From assembly GCA_005880605.1 (NCBI GenBank), contig VBIS01000131.1, positions 1 through 5,456 of the forward strand: DNA of 5,456 nt, in the 5' to 3' direction. Each line of letters begins with the position of its first letter. Position 1 is the first letter of the stretch. The notes under the pieces were generated by a model. It worked only from the letters and a program-made list of their open reading frames with translations. It made no database searches and was not told the origin of the DNA. Both the position numbers and the translations under genes were made by a program. The DNA comes from Chloroflexota bacterium (GTDB taxonomy: Bacteria; Chloroflexota; Dormibacteria; CF-121). Shown piece after piece: positions 1 to 5,393 of this stretch.

Positions 1-422
1 AAGGCGAGCGCGCCGAAGGCGCCGTGGGTCGAGGTGTGCGAATCCCCGCAGACGATCAGCAGTCCCGGCTGGGTGAGCCCGAGCTCCGGCCCGATGACAT
101 GCACGATCCCCTGGCGGGAGCTGCCCATACCATAGAGCGCGATGCCCTCCCGCCGGCAGTTCTCATCGAGCGCTGACATCTGGCGCTGCGCGATCTCGTC
201 GGCGGCGGCGCGCCCACCCCGCGTCGGCACGTCATGATCCATGGTGGCGACCGTGAGATCCGGCCGGCGCACCCGCCGGTGGTTGAGCCGCAGGCTCTCG
301 AAGGCCTGCGGCGAGGTCACCTCGTGGACCAGGTGCAGGTCGACATAGAGAAGATCCGGCTCACCGTCGCGCGCGGCCACCACGTGGTCCTCCCAGATCT
401 TCGCCGCCATGGTCCGCCCCAT
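1..422 (-). CDS. leuC: 3-isopropylmalate dehydratase large subunit, N-terminal part (runs off the window)
   Basis: The visible 140 codons encode the N-terminus of LeuC. With LeuD it isomerises 2-isopropylmalate to 3-isopropylmalate in cytosolic leucine synthesis, using a [4Fe-4S] cluster. The translation begins MGRTMAAKIWEDHVV and continues with LLYVDLHLVHEVTSPQAFE, the family motif VATMDHDVPT, and IVCGDSHTSTHGAFGALA at the window edge; the last is the aconitase-family CGDSHTSTHG block. The iron-sulfur cysteines lie further downstream in the family and are not visible. I chose the ATG at 420-422 because LeuC proteins usually begin M-(A)-G-x-T-x-x-x-KIW. An ATG four codons later (410) would lose that start. 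The gene follows the PucR-type regulator after 10 bases. Its weak Shine-Dalgarno (AGGGG) overlaps that gene's TAG stop, so the two are probably co-transcribed. It is on the opposite strand from ilvC and leuA. Family assignment is very secure. Confidence 0.95.
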   Translation of the reverse strand, partial: MGRTMAAKIWEDHVVAARDGEPDLLYVDLHLVHEVTSPQAFESLRLNHRRVRRPDLTVATMDHDVPTRGGRAAADEIAQRQMSALDENCRREGIALYGMGSSRQGIVHVIGPELGLTQPGLLIVCGDSHTSTHGAFGALA

Positions 423-432
423 CGATCTACCC

Positions 433-2127
433 CTACTTGCTCTCCGCCAGCGCCCGAACCCGCAGGGCGAGCAGCAGATCGAGCCGGGCATCCGCGTCCT
501 TGAGGTCAAGACCGGTGACCTCGCCGATCCGCTTCAGGCGGTAGTGCAGCGTGTTGAGGTGGATATGAAGGTCACGCGACGACTGGCGCAGGTTGCCGTG
601 CCGCTGCAGGTAGACCTCGAGGGTCTTCAGCAGCGGCGTGCCGCGAGCGCGGTCGTAGTCGACGAGCGGCGCCAGCATGCGGCCGGCGAAGGCGTCGAGG
701 CCGGCGCGGTCTTCGACCTGGGCGAGCAGCCGGTACACACCCAGCCGCTCGTAGTTGATGACCTGCTCGCGCTTGCCGAAGCGCACCATCAGGTCGAGGG
801 CGCGCTGCGCTTCGATGAAGGCGGGCTTGAAGTCTTCGGGCTTGGTGCATAGCCGCCCGATCGAGACCGAGACCGTGACGCCGAGCTCCGACTCGGCGAC
901 CGTATCCCGGATCCGGGCCGCCAGCACCTCGCCCTCTGGGTCCTTGGTGTCGGCCGGCTGTGGCACGAGCACGATCACGCTGTCGCTGTGGGCGCTGACC
1001 AGGTGGCGCGGATGCTGCCGGCGAACGGCGCCCGTCACCACCTGGAAGAGCTGGTGCTTCAGCGAGATGACGCGCCCTTCCTCGTAGCGTCGCTCCCTGA
1101 TGAATCGCCCGAAGTGATCGACATCGACCACCAGCAGGCGGTGGGGTAGCGAGAGATCGTAACGCAGGTGTCGCGCCCGGCGCTGCACGTTGGCCTGGTC
1201 GCCGAAGGTGCCGTTGAGCAGGTCATCGACCAGCTCGCCGCGCACCCGGTCCTCGGCCTCGGCCACCTCGCGCTGCTTGGTCATCTCGAGCGCGATCACG
1301 GTCGCCGCGTGCTCGATCGCCATCATGGCCAGGTCCTCGAGATGCTGCGGGTGATCGATGATCGAGAGCAAGCCGAGATTTTCGCGACCAGCCAGCACGG
1401 GCGCGATGATCCGGGGCGCCGTCAATCCGAGCTCGGGGAAGGGTGGCACCTTGCGGGGGGCACGGCCCCGCACCACTTCCTGCAGCATCTTCTTGATGGC
1501 AGCCGCCTGGCGCACCTTGAGCGGCGTGCCGTGATGGGCGAGCGTTTGCTGCCGGTGTTTGTCGGTGACTCCGGGGACCACGTGGCTCGCCAGCAGGTGG
1601 AAATTGGCGTCTTCGAGCGAGATCGAACTCTCGACCAGCTCGCCTAACGTCTTGACGATCGCATCCAGGCCTTGACCGTCGAGGGCCAGGTCGGTGAACT
1701 GCCGGTGGATCTCGATCGAGCGCCGCAGTTGCGTGTTCTGGGCGTTGATGATTCGCTCCAGAATCGGGTTCATGATCTCGAGGTAGGAGACGTCCGGCGG
1801 GATCCGGATCAGCGGAATGTTGAACTCGTTCGCCTGGCCCAGCATGTCCTCCGGAATCTGCGGCAGGTAGCGCTCCGGCTTGATCACGAGTCCAGCGGAG
1901 CCCACCCGGGCCAGGTTGCGCATCAGGTCACGCTGGGCCACCTGGTCGTCTTTGATCGCGAAGGCGACCGTCAGCAGCAGCTCGCCCTCGGCGAGCCAGC
2001 TGATCGTATCGGGGGATTCGAGGACCTTCACCCAGGTGATGGTTCGGTCAAGGCCGCTGGCACCGGCCAGCACCTCGCCCCTCCGCAAACCCCCTAGCGC
2101 CATCGCTTCCCGGACAGTCAGCGCCAT
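433..2127 (-). CDS. PucR/CdaR-family transcriptional regulator
   Basis: This 564-residue protein has the layout of PucR-type activators. Residues about 3-125 are a PucR (PurC-like) sensor domain, with VREAMALGGLRRGEVLAG, the family block W(V)KVLESPDTISWLAEGELLLT, and a final PLIRIPPDVSYLEIMNPIL. Residues about 150-285 resemble a GAF-like segment, and about 320-450 a degenerate GGDEF-like domain. Residues about 498-556 are the C-terminal helix-turn-helix (HTH_30 type): LLKTLEVYLQRHGNLRQSS, then LHIHLNTLHYRLKRIGEVTG. No signal peptide or membrane segment is apparent, so it should act in the cytosol on DNA. The ATG at 2125-2127 is supported by the sensor domain starting at once and by AAGG six bases upstream. 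Family members control purine catabolism, sugar-acid or amino-acid genes. Here the only visible partner is leuC, 10 bases downstream, with the ilv operon divergent, so a role in BCAA gene control is an inference. The effector is unknown. Confidence 0.9.
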   Translation of the reverse strand: MALTVREAMALGGLRRGEVLAGASGLDRTITWVKVLESPDTISWLAEGELLLTVAFAIKDDQVAQRDLMRNLARVGSAGLVIKPERYLPQIPEDMLGQANEFNIPLIRIPPDVSYLEIMNPILERIINAQNTQLRRSIEIHRQFTDLALDGQGLDAIVKTLGELVESSISLEDANFHLLASHVVPGVTDKHRQQTLAHHGTPLKVRQAAAIKKMLQEVVRGRAPRKVPPFPELGLTAPRIIAPVLAGRENLGLLSIIDHPQHLEDLAMMAIEHAATVIALEMTKQREVAEAEDRVRGELVDDLLNGTFGDQANVQRRARHLRYDLSLPHRLLVVDVDHFGRFIRERRYEEGRVISLKHQLFQVVTGAVRRQHPRHLVSAHSDSVIVLVPQPADTKDPEGEVLAARIRDTVAESELGVTVSVSIGRLCTKPEDFKPAFIEAQRALDLMVRFGKREQVINYERLGVYRLLAQVEDRAGLDAFAGRMLAPLVDYDRARGTPLLKTLEVYLQRHGNLRQSSRDLHIHLNTLHYRLKRIGEVTGLDLKDADARLDLLLALRVRALAESK

Positions 2128-2129
2128 GG

Positions 2130-2147
2130 GAGGCCTTAGTATGCCTC
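2130..2147. repeat. Inverted repeat GAGGC-N8-GCCTC just upstream of the PucR-type gene
   Basis: GAGGC at 2130-2134 and GCCTC at 2143-2147 form a perfect 5-bp inverted repeat with an 8-base spacer, ending two bases before the regulator's start codon. In the regulator mRNA it could form a hairpin that includes part of the weak AAGG Shine-Dalgarno. In DNA it could be an autoregulatory operator. Five base pairs can arise by chance in GC-rich DNA, so this is a candidate only. Confidence 0.3.
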
Positions 2148-2210
2148 AACTCGGGGCTGGCGTGAAGGACCGAAAGAAACAAAGACTTTTGTACGGTTCG
2201 CACAATAGAC

Positions 2211-2269
2211 GAGTCTGCTCCCGGCTGGTAGCGTGGCCCCTGAGTCAACCGGCGTTGATGGGATTACTC
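2211..2269 (+). promoter_or_regulatory. Candidate T-box stem I with possible Ile (AUU) specifier
   Basis: A fold can be drawn with GAG (2211-2213) against CUC (2267-2269) below and CCC (2220-2222) against GGG (2260-2262) above. This leaves an internal loop whose 3' side is AUU at 2263-2265 followed by A2266. A specifier codon followed by a purine is typical of T-boxes, and AUU reads isoleucine. Inside it, 2244-2249 and 2254-2259 form a 6-bp hairpin (UCAAC/GUUGA plus one G-U) with a CGGC loop. The two defining helices are only 3 bp each. An alternative pairing of 2221-2228 with 2245-2252 competes, so both the specifier and the stem I boundaries are tentative. Confidence 0.35.
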
Positions 2270-2300
2270 ACCCCCAGAGTGGGTTGGCTCGACAAGAGGG

Positions 2301-2314
2301 GCGGCCGGGGCCGC
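2301..2314 (+). promoter_or_regulatory. T-box stem III hairpin
   Basis: GCGGC (2301-2305) pairs perfectly with GCCGC (2310-2314) around a CGGG tetraloop. It sits two bases (AA) before the antisequestrator, which is where stem III stands in T-box leaders. No U-run follows, so it is not an intrinsic terminator. Confidence 0.7.
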
Positions 2315-2316
2315 AA

Positions 2317-2355
2317 GCAGGGTGGTACCGCGGGAGGCAGGCCTCTCGTCCTTGC
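2317..2355 (+). promoter_or_regulatory. T-box antisequestrator (ON state, tRNA-bound)
   Basis: The lower helix pairs GCAGGG (2317-2322) with CCUUGC (2350-2355), including one G-U. The next seven bases, UGGUACC (2323-2329), form the standard unpaired T-box bulge. Above it G2330 wobble-pairs with U2349, and 2331-2337 pairs with 2342-2348 (one G-U) around the loop CAGG. The helix-bulge-helix layout and the bulge length match the T-box antiterminator. UGGU would bind the ACCA end of the uncharged tRNA. When this fold forms, the Shine-Dalgarno is free. Confidence 0.85.
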
Positions 2356-2391
2356 AGCAGAGCAAGCCGTATACCAAGCCAGCTGCAAGGA
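2349..2391 (+). promoter_or_regulatory. Shine-Dalgarno sequestrator hairpin (OFF state)
   Basis: UCCUUGCAGC (2349-2358) is perfectly complementary over 10 bases to GCUGCAAGGA (2382-2391), with a 23-base loop. The right arm contains most of the AAGGAGG ribosome-binding site of the gene starting at 2400. Bases 2349-2355 are also the 3' strand of the antisequestrator, so the two folds exclude each other. This is the arrangement known from translational T-boxes. Confidence 0.85.
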
Positions 2392-2393
2392 GG
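2387..2393 (+). promoter_or_regulatory. Strong Shine-Dalgarno of the ribbon-helix-helix gene
   Basis: AAGGAGG ends six bases before the ATG at 2400, near-ideal spacing. It is the strongest ribosome-binding site in the window and fixes the start of the first operon gene. Its first five bases lie within the sequestrator helix. Confidence 0.85.
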
Positions 2394-2399
2394 GTACCG

Positions 2400-2579
2400 A
2401 TGGCCAGTTACACGATCGAGATTCCCGACCCGCTGCACCACGAGATCCAGGAGCGGCGGTACCAGATCGACGTGGCCGGGATCTGCACCGAGGCGCTGAC
2501 GGCTGCCGTCGCGAAACGCGCTTCGACCGCAAGCCTGGGCGACGTCACCGATGACATCAACCGGATGTTCAGCGGATGA
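2400..2579 (+). CDS. Small ribbon-helix-helix-like protein (CcdA-antitoxin-like), first gene of the operon
   Basis: This 59-residue protein starts at the ATG placed six bases after AAGGAGG. Residues 3-8 (SYTIEIP region) read as a short beta strand, 11-20 (PLHHEIQERR) as helix 1, and 24-39 (DVAGICTEALTAAVAK) as helix 2. That is the ribbon-helix-helix pattern seen in CcdA-type antitoxins and small DNA-binding regulators. The tail (41-59) is acidic and probably flexible. No toxin gene is beside it: the next gene is a metabolic enzyme whose best start lies 7 bases downstream. Its translation is the step directly controlled by the T-box. It could be an operon autoregulator, a partner of the ThDP enzyme in place of an IlvN subunit, or a leader gene whose translation opens the operon. 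The coding call is secure; the fold is likely by pattern; the function is unknown. Confidence 0.8.
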   Translation: MASYTIEIPDPLHHEIQERRYQIDVAGICTEALTAAVAKRASTASLGDVTDDINRMFSG

Positions 2580-2586
2580 CCGGGAA

Positions 2587-4383
2587 ATGGGCACGCAAAT
2601 GATTGACCGCGTCGAGCAAGAACTGACCCCGTTGACGCCGGTCCCGATGGAGCACACCAGCGGGAACTACTGGTTGATCGAAACCTTACGGCGCTGGGGC
2701 ATTACGGGCTACGCCGGCGTCAATGGTGGCGGCTTGATCCACGTCACCAAACACCTCCAGCCGTTCTCTGACCCGGCCGAGGCGCGCGACGGCGTGCCGC
2801 GGATGCTGACCATGGCCGAATACGTCGCCGGCTACGTCCCCCTGGGCTATTACATGGCCTCGGGACGGGTTGGTGGTTGCATCACGACGACAGGTGCTGC
2901 GACCAAGCTCGGCGGTAGCGGCATGACCGATGCCAAGCTGCACAACATTCCCTCGGTCTTCCTGGTCGCGCTGAACTCGACGATGTCGATCGGCCAGAGT
3001 CCCCTTCAGGACGTGTCGATCCATGGCATGAACATCGTGCCGCAGCTGCAGGCCGAGTTCGGCGATGGCTGCGTGGTCATCGACGACATCGACGCGATGG
3101 AAGAGCAGCTCGAGCGCGCGCAATCCGTCCTGCTCGAATCCAAGCCGGTGGCGATTTGCTTTTATCCTGACATTCTTTCCAAGACGACAAGCATCGACGT
3201 CCCCTCGCGCAACCGATCGCGCGGCTTCCGCAAGCAGGATGTCGACCGCTTCGTCGAAGAGTTTCCCGGCATCGCGGACGGGCGCCGGGTCGTGATCTAC
3301 GTCAGCAGCGAGGCCGCTCGCTGGCCCGGTATGCAGGCGATGACCACGCAGCTCTCTGAGCTGCTGCAGGCGCCGACCGTGTGGTCGGTGAACGGCGCGA
3401 ACGCCGTCTCGCCCTCGAACGAGTTCGGCTTTGGCTACATCTCGTTCGGCGGCAACGACGAGGCCATGAAGCTCTGGCGGAGCCTTGGCCCGGAGGATTG
3501 CGTCATCACCCTCGGCTTCGACTCGGGCGAGTACTCGTTGAACCTGGGTGCCATCCCGGCCGGCGACGTCTGGCACTTCACCGGATTGACCGAGCCCTAC
3601 GGCCACATCGCCGACGAGTTCCGGCATCGCGTCCGCGGCAACTACACCGTGGTCCGCGGCGATCTCGACCTGACCCTCGGGCAGGTCATCCCTCGGCTGA
3701 GGCAGCGGGGCGTTGGTCGCCGGCCGGCGGTCGACGTGCCCGAGCGCCTCAACAACCGGCACATCACCCGCGACGTGCGCGAGGGCTCGGTCGACTTCAT
3801 CGACTTCTACGAGCGGCTGCACAAGTCCTGGCGCCCCAACAGCATCGGTTTCGACGATGTCTGCATCGCCTACAAGGATCGCCAGTACGTGACCCAGCGC
3901 CCGCATCCGTTTATTCCCTTCCATACCGCGCACGACGGATCGGCGATGGGTGGCGGCTTCGGGCTCGGGATCGGTGCCAAGATGGCGGACCCGAGTCTCC
4001 ATACCTTCGTCTTCACGGGGGACGGCTGCTGGCGGCTGTTCGGCGGCACGCTCGCGGATGCCGCCAACCTCGATCTTCGGGTGTTCATCATCAATAACGG
4101 CGTCTACGGCATCGTCGACAAGGGCCTGGAAGTCGTCATTCCCGACGTCGAGAAGCGCCGCTACCATTCGACCCTGCCGTCCATCGACTTCGTGGGCGCC
4201 GCCAGGGCGCACGGCTGGGACGGCTTCCGCGTCAAAGCCGATCTCAGCAACCTCAAGGAGATCATGGACGCCTGTTACGAAACCAGGGGCCAGTCGATCC
4301 TGATCGATGTCCCGGTCGATGCCGACCAGGTGATCGGCCTCAACCCACGGCTGAACAACCTCACCACCCAGACCTACCTCTAA
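2587..4383 (+). CDS. Divergent thiamine-diphosphate enzyme, probable acetolactate synthase-like
   Basis: About 598 residues with the three-domain layout of the acetolactate synthase/pyruvate decarboxylase superfamily. The pyrimidine-binding domain spans about 22-193, with the likely catalytic Glu78 in TMAEYVAGY. A Rossmann-like central domain spans about 218-373, and the diphosphate-binding domain about 403-578. The last carries the cofactor motif GDG (478-480) ending in NN (503-504), 27 residues in all. IGQSPLQD (135-142) matches by eye the AHAS segment IGTDAFQE. Its position before ilvC suggests it makes 2-acetolactate or 2-aceto-2-hydroxybutanoate. However, Gly513 replaces the AHAS tryptophan that selects 2-ketobutyrate, and no small subunit is nearby, so another 2-keto-acid carboligase or decarboxylase is possible. 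The start is uncertain: ATGs lie at 2551, 2587, 2599 and 2647, none with a good Shine-Dalgarno. I prefer 2587, 7 bases after the previous stop. It ends TAATG into ilvC. Confidence 0.85.
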   Translation: MGTQMIDRVEQELTPLTPVPMEHTSGNYWLIETLRRWGITGYAGVNGGGLIHVTKHLQPFSDPAEARDGVPRMLTMAEYVAGYVPLGYYMASGRVGGCITTTGAATKLGGSGMTDAKLHNIPSVFLVALNSTMSIGQSPLQDVSIHGMNIVPQLQAEFGDGCVVIDDIDAMEEQLERAQSVLLESKPVAICFYPDILSKTTSIDVPSRNRSRGFRKQDVDRFVEEFPGIADGRRVVIYVSSEAARWPGMQAMTTQLSELLQAPTVWSVNGANAVSPSNEFGFGYISFGGNDEAMKLWRSLGPEDCVITLGFDSGEYSLNLGAIPAGDVWHFTGLTEPYGHIADEFRHRVRGNYTVVRGDLDLTLGQVIPRLRQRGVGRRPAVDVPERLNNRHITRDVREGSVDFIDFYERLHKSWRPNSIGFDDVCIAYKDRQYVTQRPHPFIPFHTAHDGSAMGGGFGLGIGAKMADPSLHTFVFTGDGCWRLFGGTLADAANLDLRVFIINNGVYGIVDKGLEVVIPDVEKRRYHSTLPSIDFVGAARAHGWDGFRVKADLSNLKEIMDACYETRGQSILIDVPVDADQVIGLNPRLNNLTTQTYL

Positions 4384-5393
4384 TGGCCAAGGTCTATTAC
4401 GACGGCGATGCCGACCTGTCGGCGCTGGCCGGACAGCGGGTCGCCGTGATCGGCTATGGCAGCCAGGGACATGCCCACGCGCTCAACTTGCAGGACAGTG
4501 GGGTCGACGTCGTGGTCGGCCTCTACAAGGGGAGTCCATCGTGGGAGGCCGCCGAGCAGGAAGACCTGCGGGTCGAGACGGTCGAGAAAGCGGTCGAGGC
4601 CGGCAGCCTGGTAATGATGCTGGTGCCGGACCAGACCCAGAAGCGCCTCTACGACGAGGCGGTCAAGCCCAACCTGAAGCCGGGGGCGGCGCTGATGTTC
4701 GCGCACGGGTTCAACATTCATTTCAGCCAGATCGTTCCGCCGCCGGACATCGACGTCGCCATGGTCGCCCCCAAGGGGCCGGGCCATATCGTGCGCCGAC
4801 TCTTCAAAGAACGAGTCGGCGTTCCCGCCCTCTTCGCGGTGCACCAGGACACGACCGGCAAGGCCCGAGCGCGCACCCTCGCCTACGCGCGCGGCATCGG
4901 GTCGACGATGGCCGGGGTGCTCGAAACCACCTTCAAAGAGGAAACCGAGACCGATCTCTTCGGCGAGCAGGCAGTGCTCTGCGGCGGACTCACCTCGCTG
5001 GTGCAGACCGGGTTCGAGACCCTGGTCGAGGCGGGCTACCAGCCGGAGCTGGCGTATTTCGAATGCCTGCACGAGATGAAGCTGATCGTGGACCTGATGT
5101 ACCAGGGCGGCATGAGCTACATGCGATACAGCATCAGCGACACCGCCGAGTTCGGCGACTATGTCAGCGGGCCGCGCGTGATCAGCCCGGCGGTCCGCGA
5201 GGAGATGCGCCAGATCCTTCGCGAGATCCAGGATGGGACCTTTGCCCGCACCTGGATTCTCGAGAACCAGGCCGGCCGGCCCGCCTTCAACGCCTACCGG
5301 CGGCAGGCCAAGGACTCGCTGATCGAGAAGGTCGGCGCGGAGCTGCGCGCCATGATGCCCTGGCTCAAACCCGACGGCAAGGCGCGCAACTGA
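4383..5393 (+). CDS. ilvC: Ketol-acid reductoisomerase, class I
   Basis: IlvC converts 2-acetolactate or 2-aceto-2-hydroxybutanoate to the dihydroxy acids of valine/leucine and isoleucine synthesis, using Mg2+ and NAD(P)H in the cytosol. At 336 residues it has the usual class I length. The nucleotide fold shows GYGSQGH at 24-30. The catalytic histidine is probably His108 in FAHGFNIHF, followed by VAPKGPGH. Metal and substrate residues are recognisable as Asp191 and Glu195 (TDLFGEQ), Glu227 and Glu231 (FECLHE), and Ser252 (YSISDTAE). The cofactor-specificity loop is GLYKGSPSW (46-54). It keeps the serines expected for NADPH, but Tyr48 stands where arginine is common. The start ATG overlaps the preceding TAA by one base (TAATG) and has no clear Shine-Dalgarno of its own, so translation probably depends on re-initiation. 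The stop overlaps the next ATG (TGATG). Confidence 0.97.
   Translation: MAKVYYDGDADLSALAGQRVAVIGYGSQGHAHALNLQDSGVDVVVGLYKGSPSWEAAEQEDLRVETVEKAVEAGSLVMMLVPDQTQKRLYDEAVKPNLKPGAALMFAHGFNIHFSQIVPPPDIDVAMVAPKGPGHIVRRLFKERVGVPALFAVHQDTTGKARARTLAYARGIGSTMAGVLETTFKEETETDLFGEQAVLCGGLTSLVQTGFETLVEAGYQPELAYFECLHEMKLIVDLMYQGGMSYMRYSISDTAEFGDYVSGPRVISPAVREEMRQILREIQDGTFARTWILENQAGRPAFNAYRRQAKDSLIEKVGAELRAMMPWLKPDGKARN

Larger units (their letters stand above)
2205..2399 (+). promoter_or_regulatory. T-box riboswitch leader of the BCAA operon, translational type
   Basis: The 14-base core AGGGTGGTACCGCG at 2319-2332 matches the T-box consensus AGGGUGGNACCGCG. It is followed at the expected distance by CTCGTCCTT, the 3' strand of the antiterminator or antisequestrator. 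T-boxes bind a specific uncharged tRNA through a specifier codon in stem I and through UGGN pairing with the tRNA NCCA end. Here UGGU fits a tRNA with discriminator A, as BCAA tRNAs have. The leader lies directly before a BCAA operon. No U-run follows any hairpin, while the 3' strand can instead pair with the Shine-Dalgarno, so control is probably at translation. The 5' end is approximate. A TANNNT-like TACGGT at 2192-2197 could be a -10 element, but no good -35 accompanies it. Core call very secure; 5' boundary and tRNA identity are not. Confidence 0.93.

Noticed and set aside
2301..2314. GC-rich hairpin as an intrinsic terminator
   Set aside because: No U-run follows, and its place just before the T-box core identifies it as stem III.
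2324..2463. Three copies of GGTACC (2324, 2393, 2458) as a repeat element
   Set aside because: The first is part of the T-box core and the second is explained by pairing with it; the third lies inside coding sequence and is likely chance.
1168..2554. Several plus-strand open frames of 140-225 codons across the regulator gene and the intergenic region
   Set aside because: They lie opposite a clear PucR-family gene or run through the T-box leader, and show no domain pattern.
2551..2586. ThDP gene starting at 2551, overlapping the small gene by 29 bases
   Set aside because: The extra residues do not resemble a family N-terminus and there is no convincing Shine-Dalgarno; starts at 2587 or 2599 fit the operon spacing better. 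Not fully excluded.
2686..4212. 508-codon open frame on the minus strand opposite the ThDP gene
   Set aside because: It mirrors the ThDP gene codon structure; its translation is rich in Arg, Asp and Val without any recognisable motif, while the plus-strand frame has GDG...NN and other family motifs. Long antisense frames are common in GC-rich genes.
2400..4383. Toxin-antitoxin pair made of the small CcdA-like protein and its neighbour
   Set aside because: The neighbour is a full-length ThDP enzyme, not a toxin, and the pair is embedded in a BCAA operon under a T-box.
4380..5072. 230-codon open frame on the minus strand opposite ilvC
   Set aside because: Shadow of ilvC, whose family identity is unambiguous.
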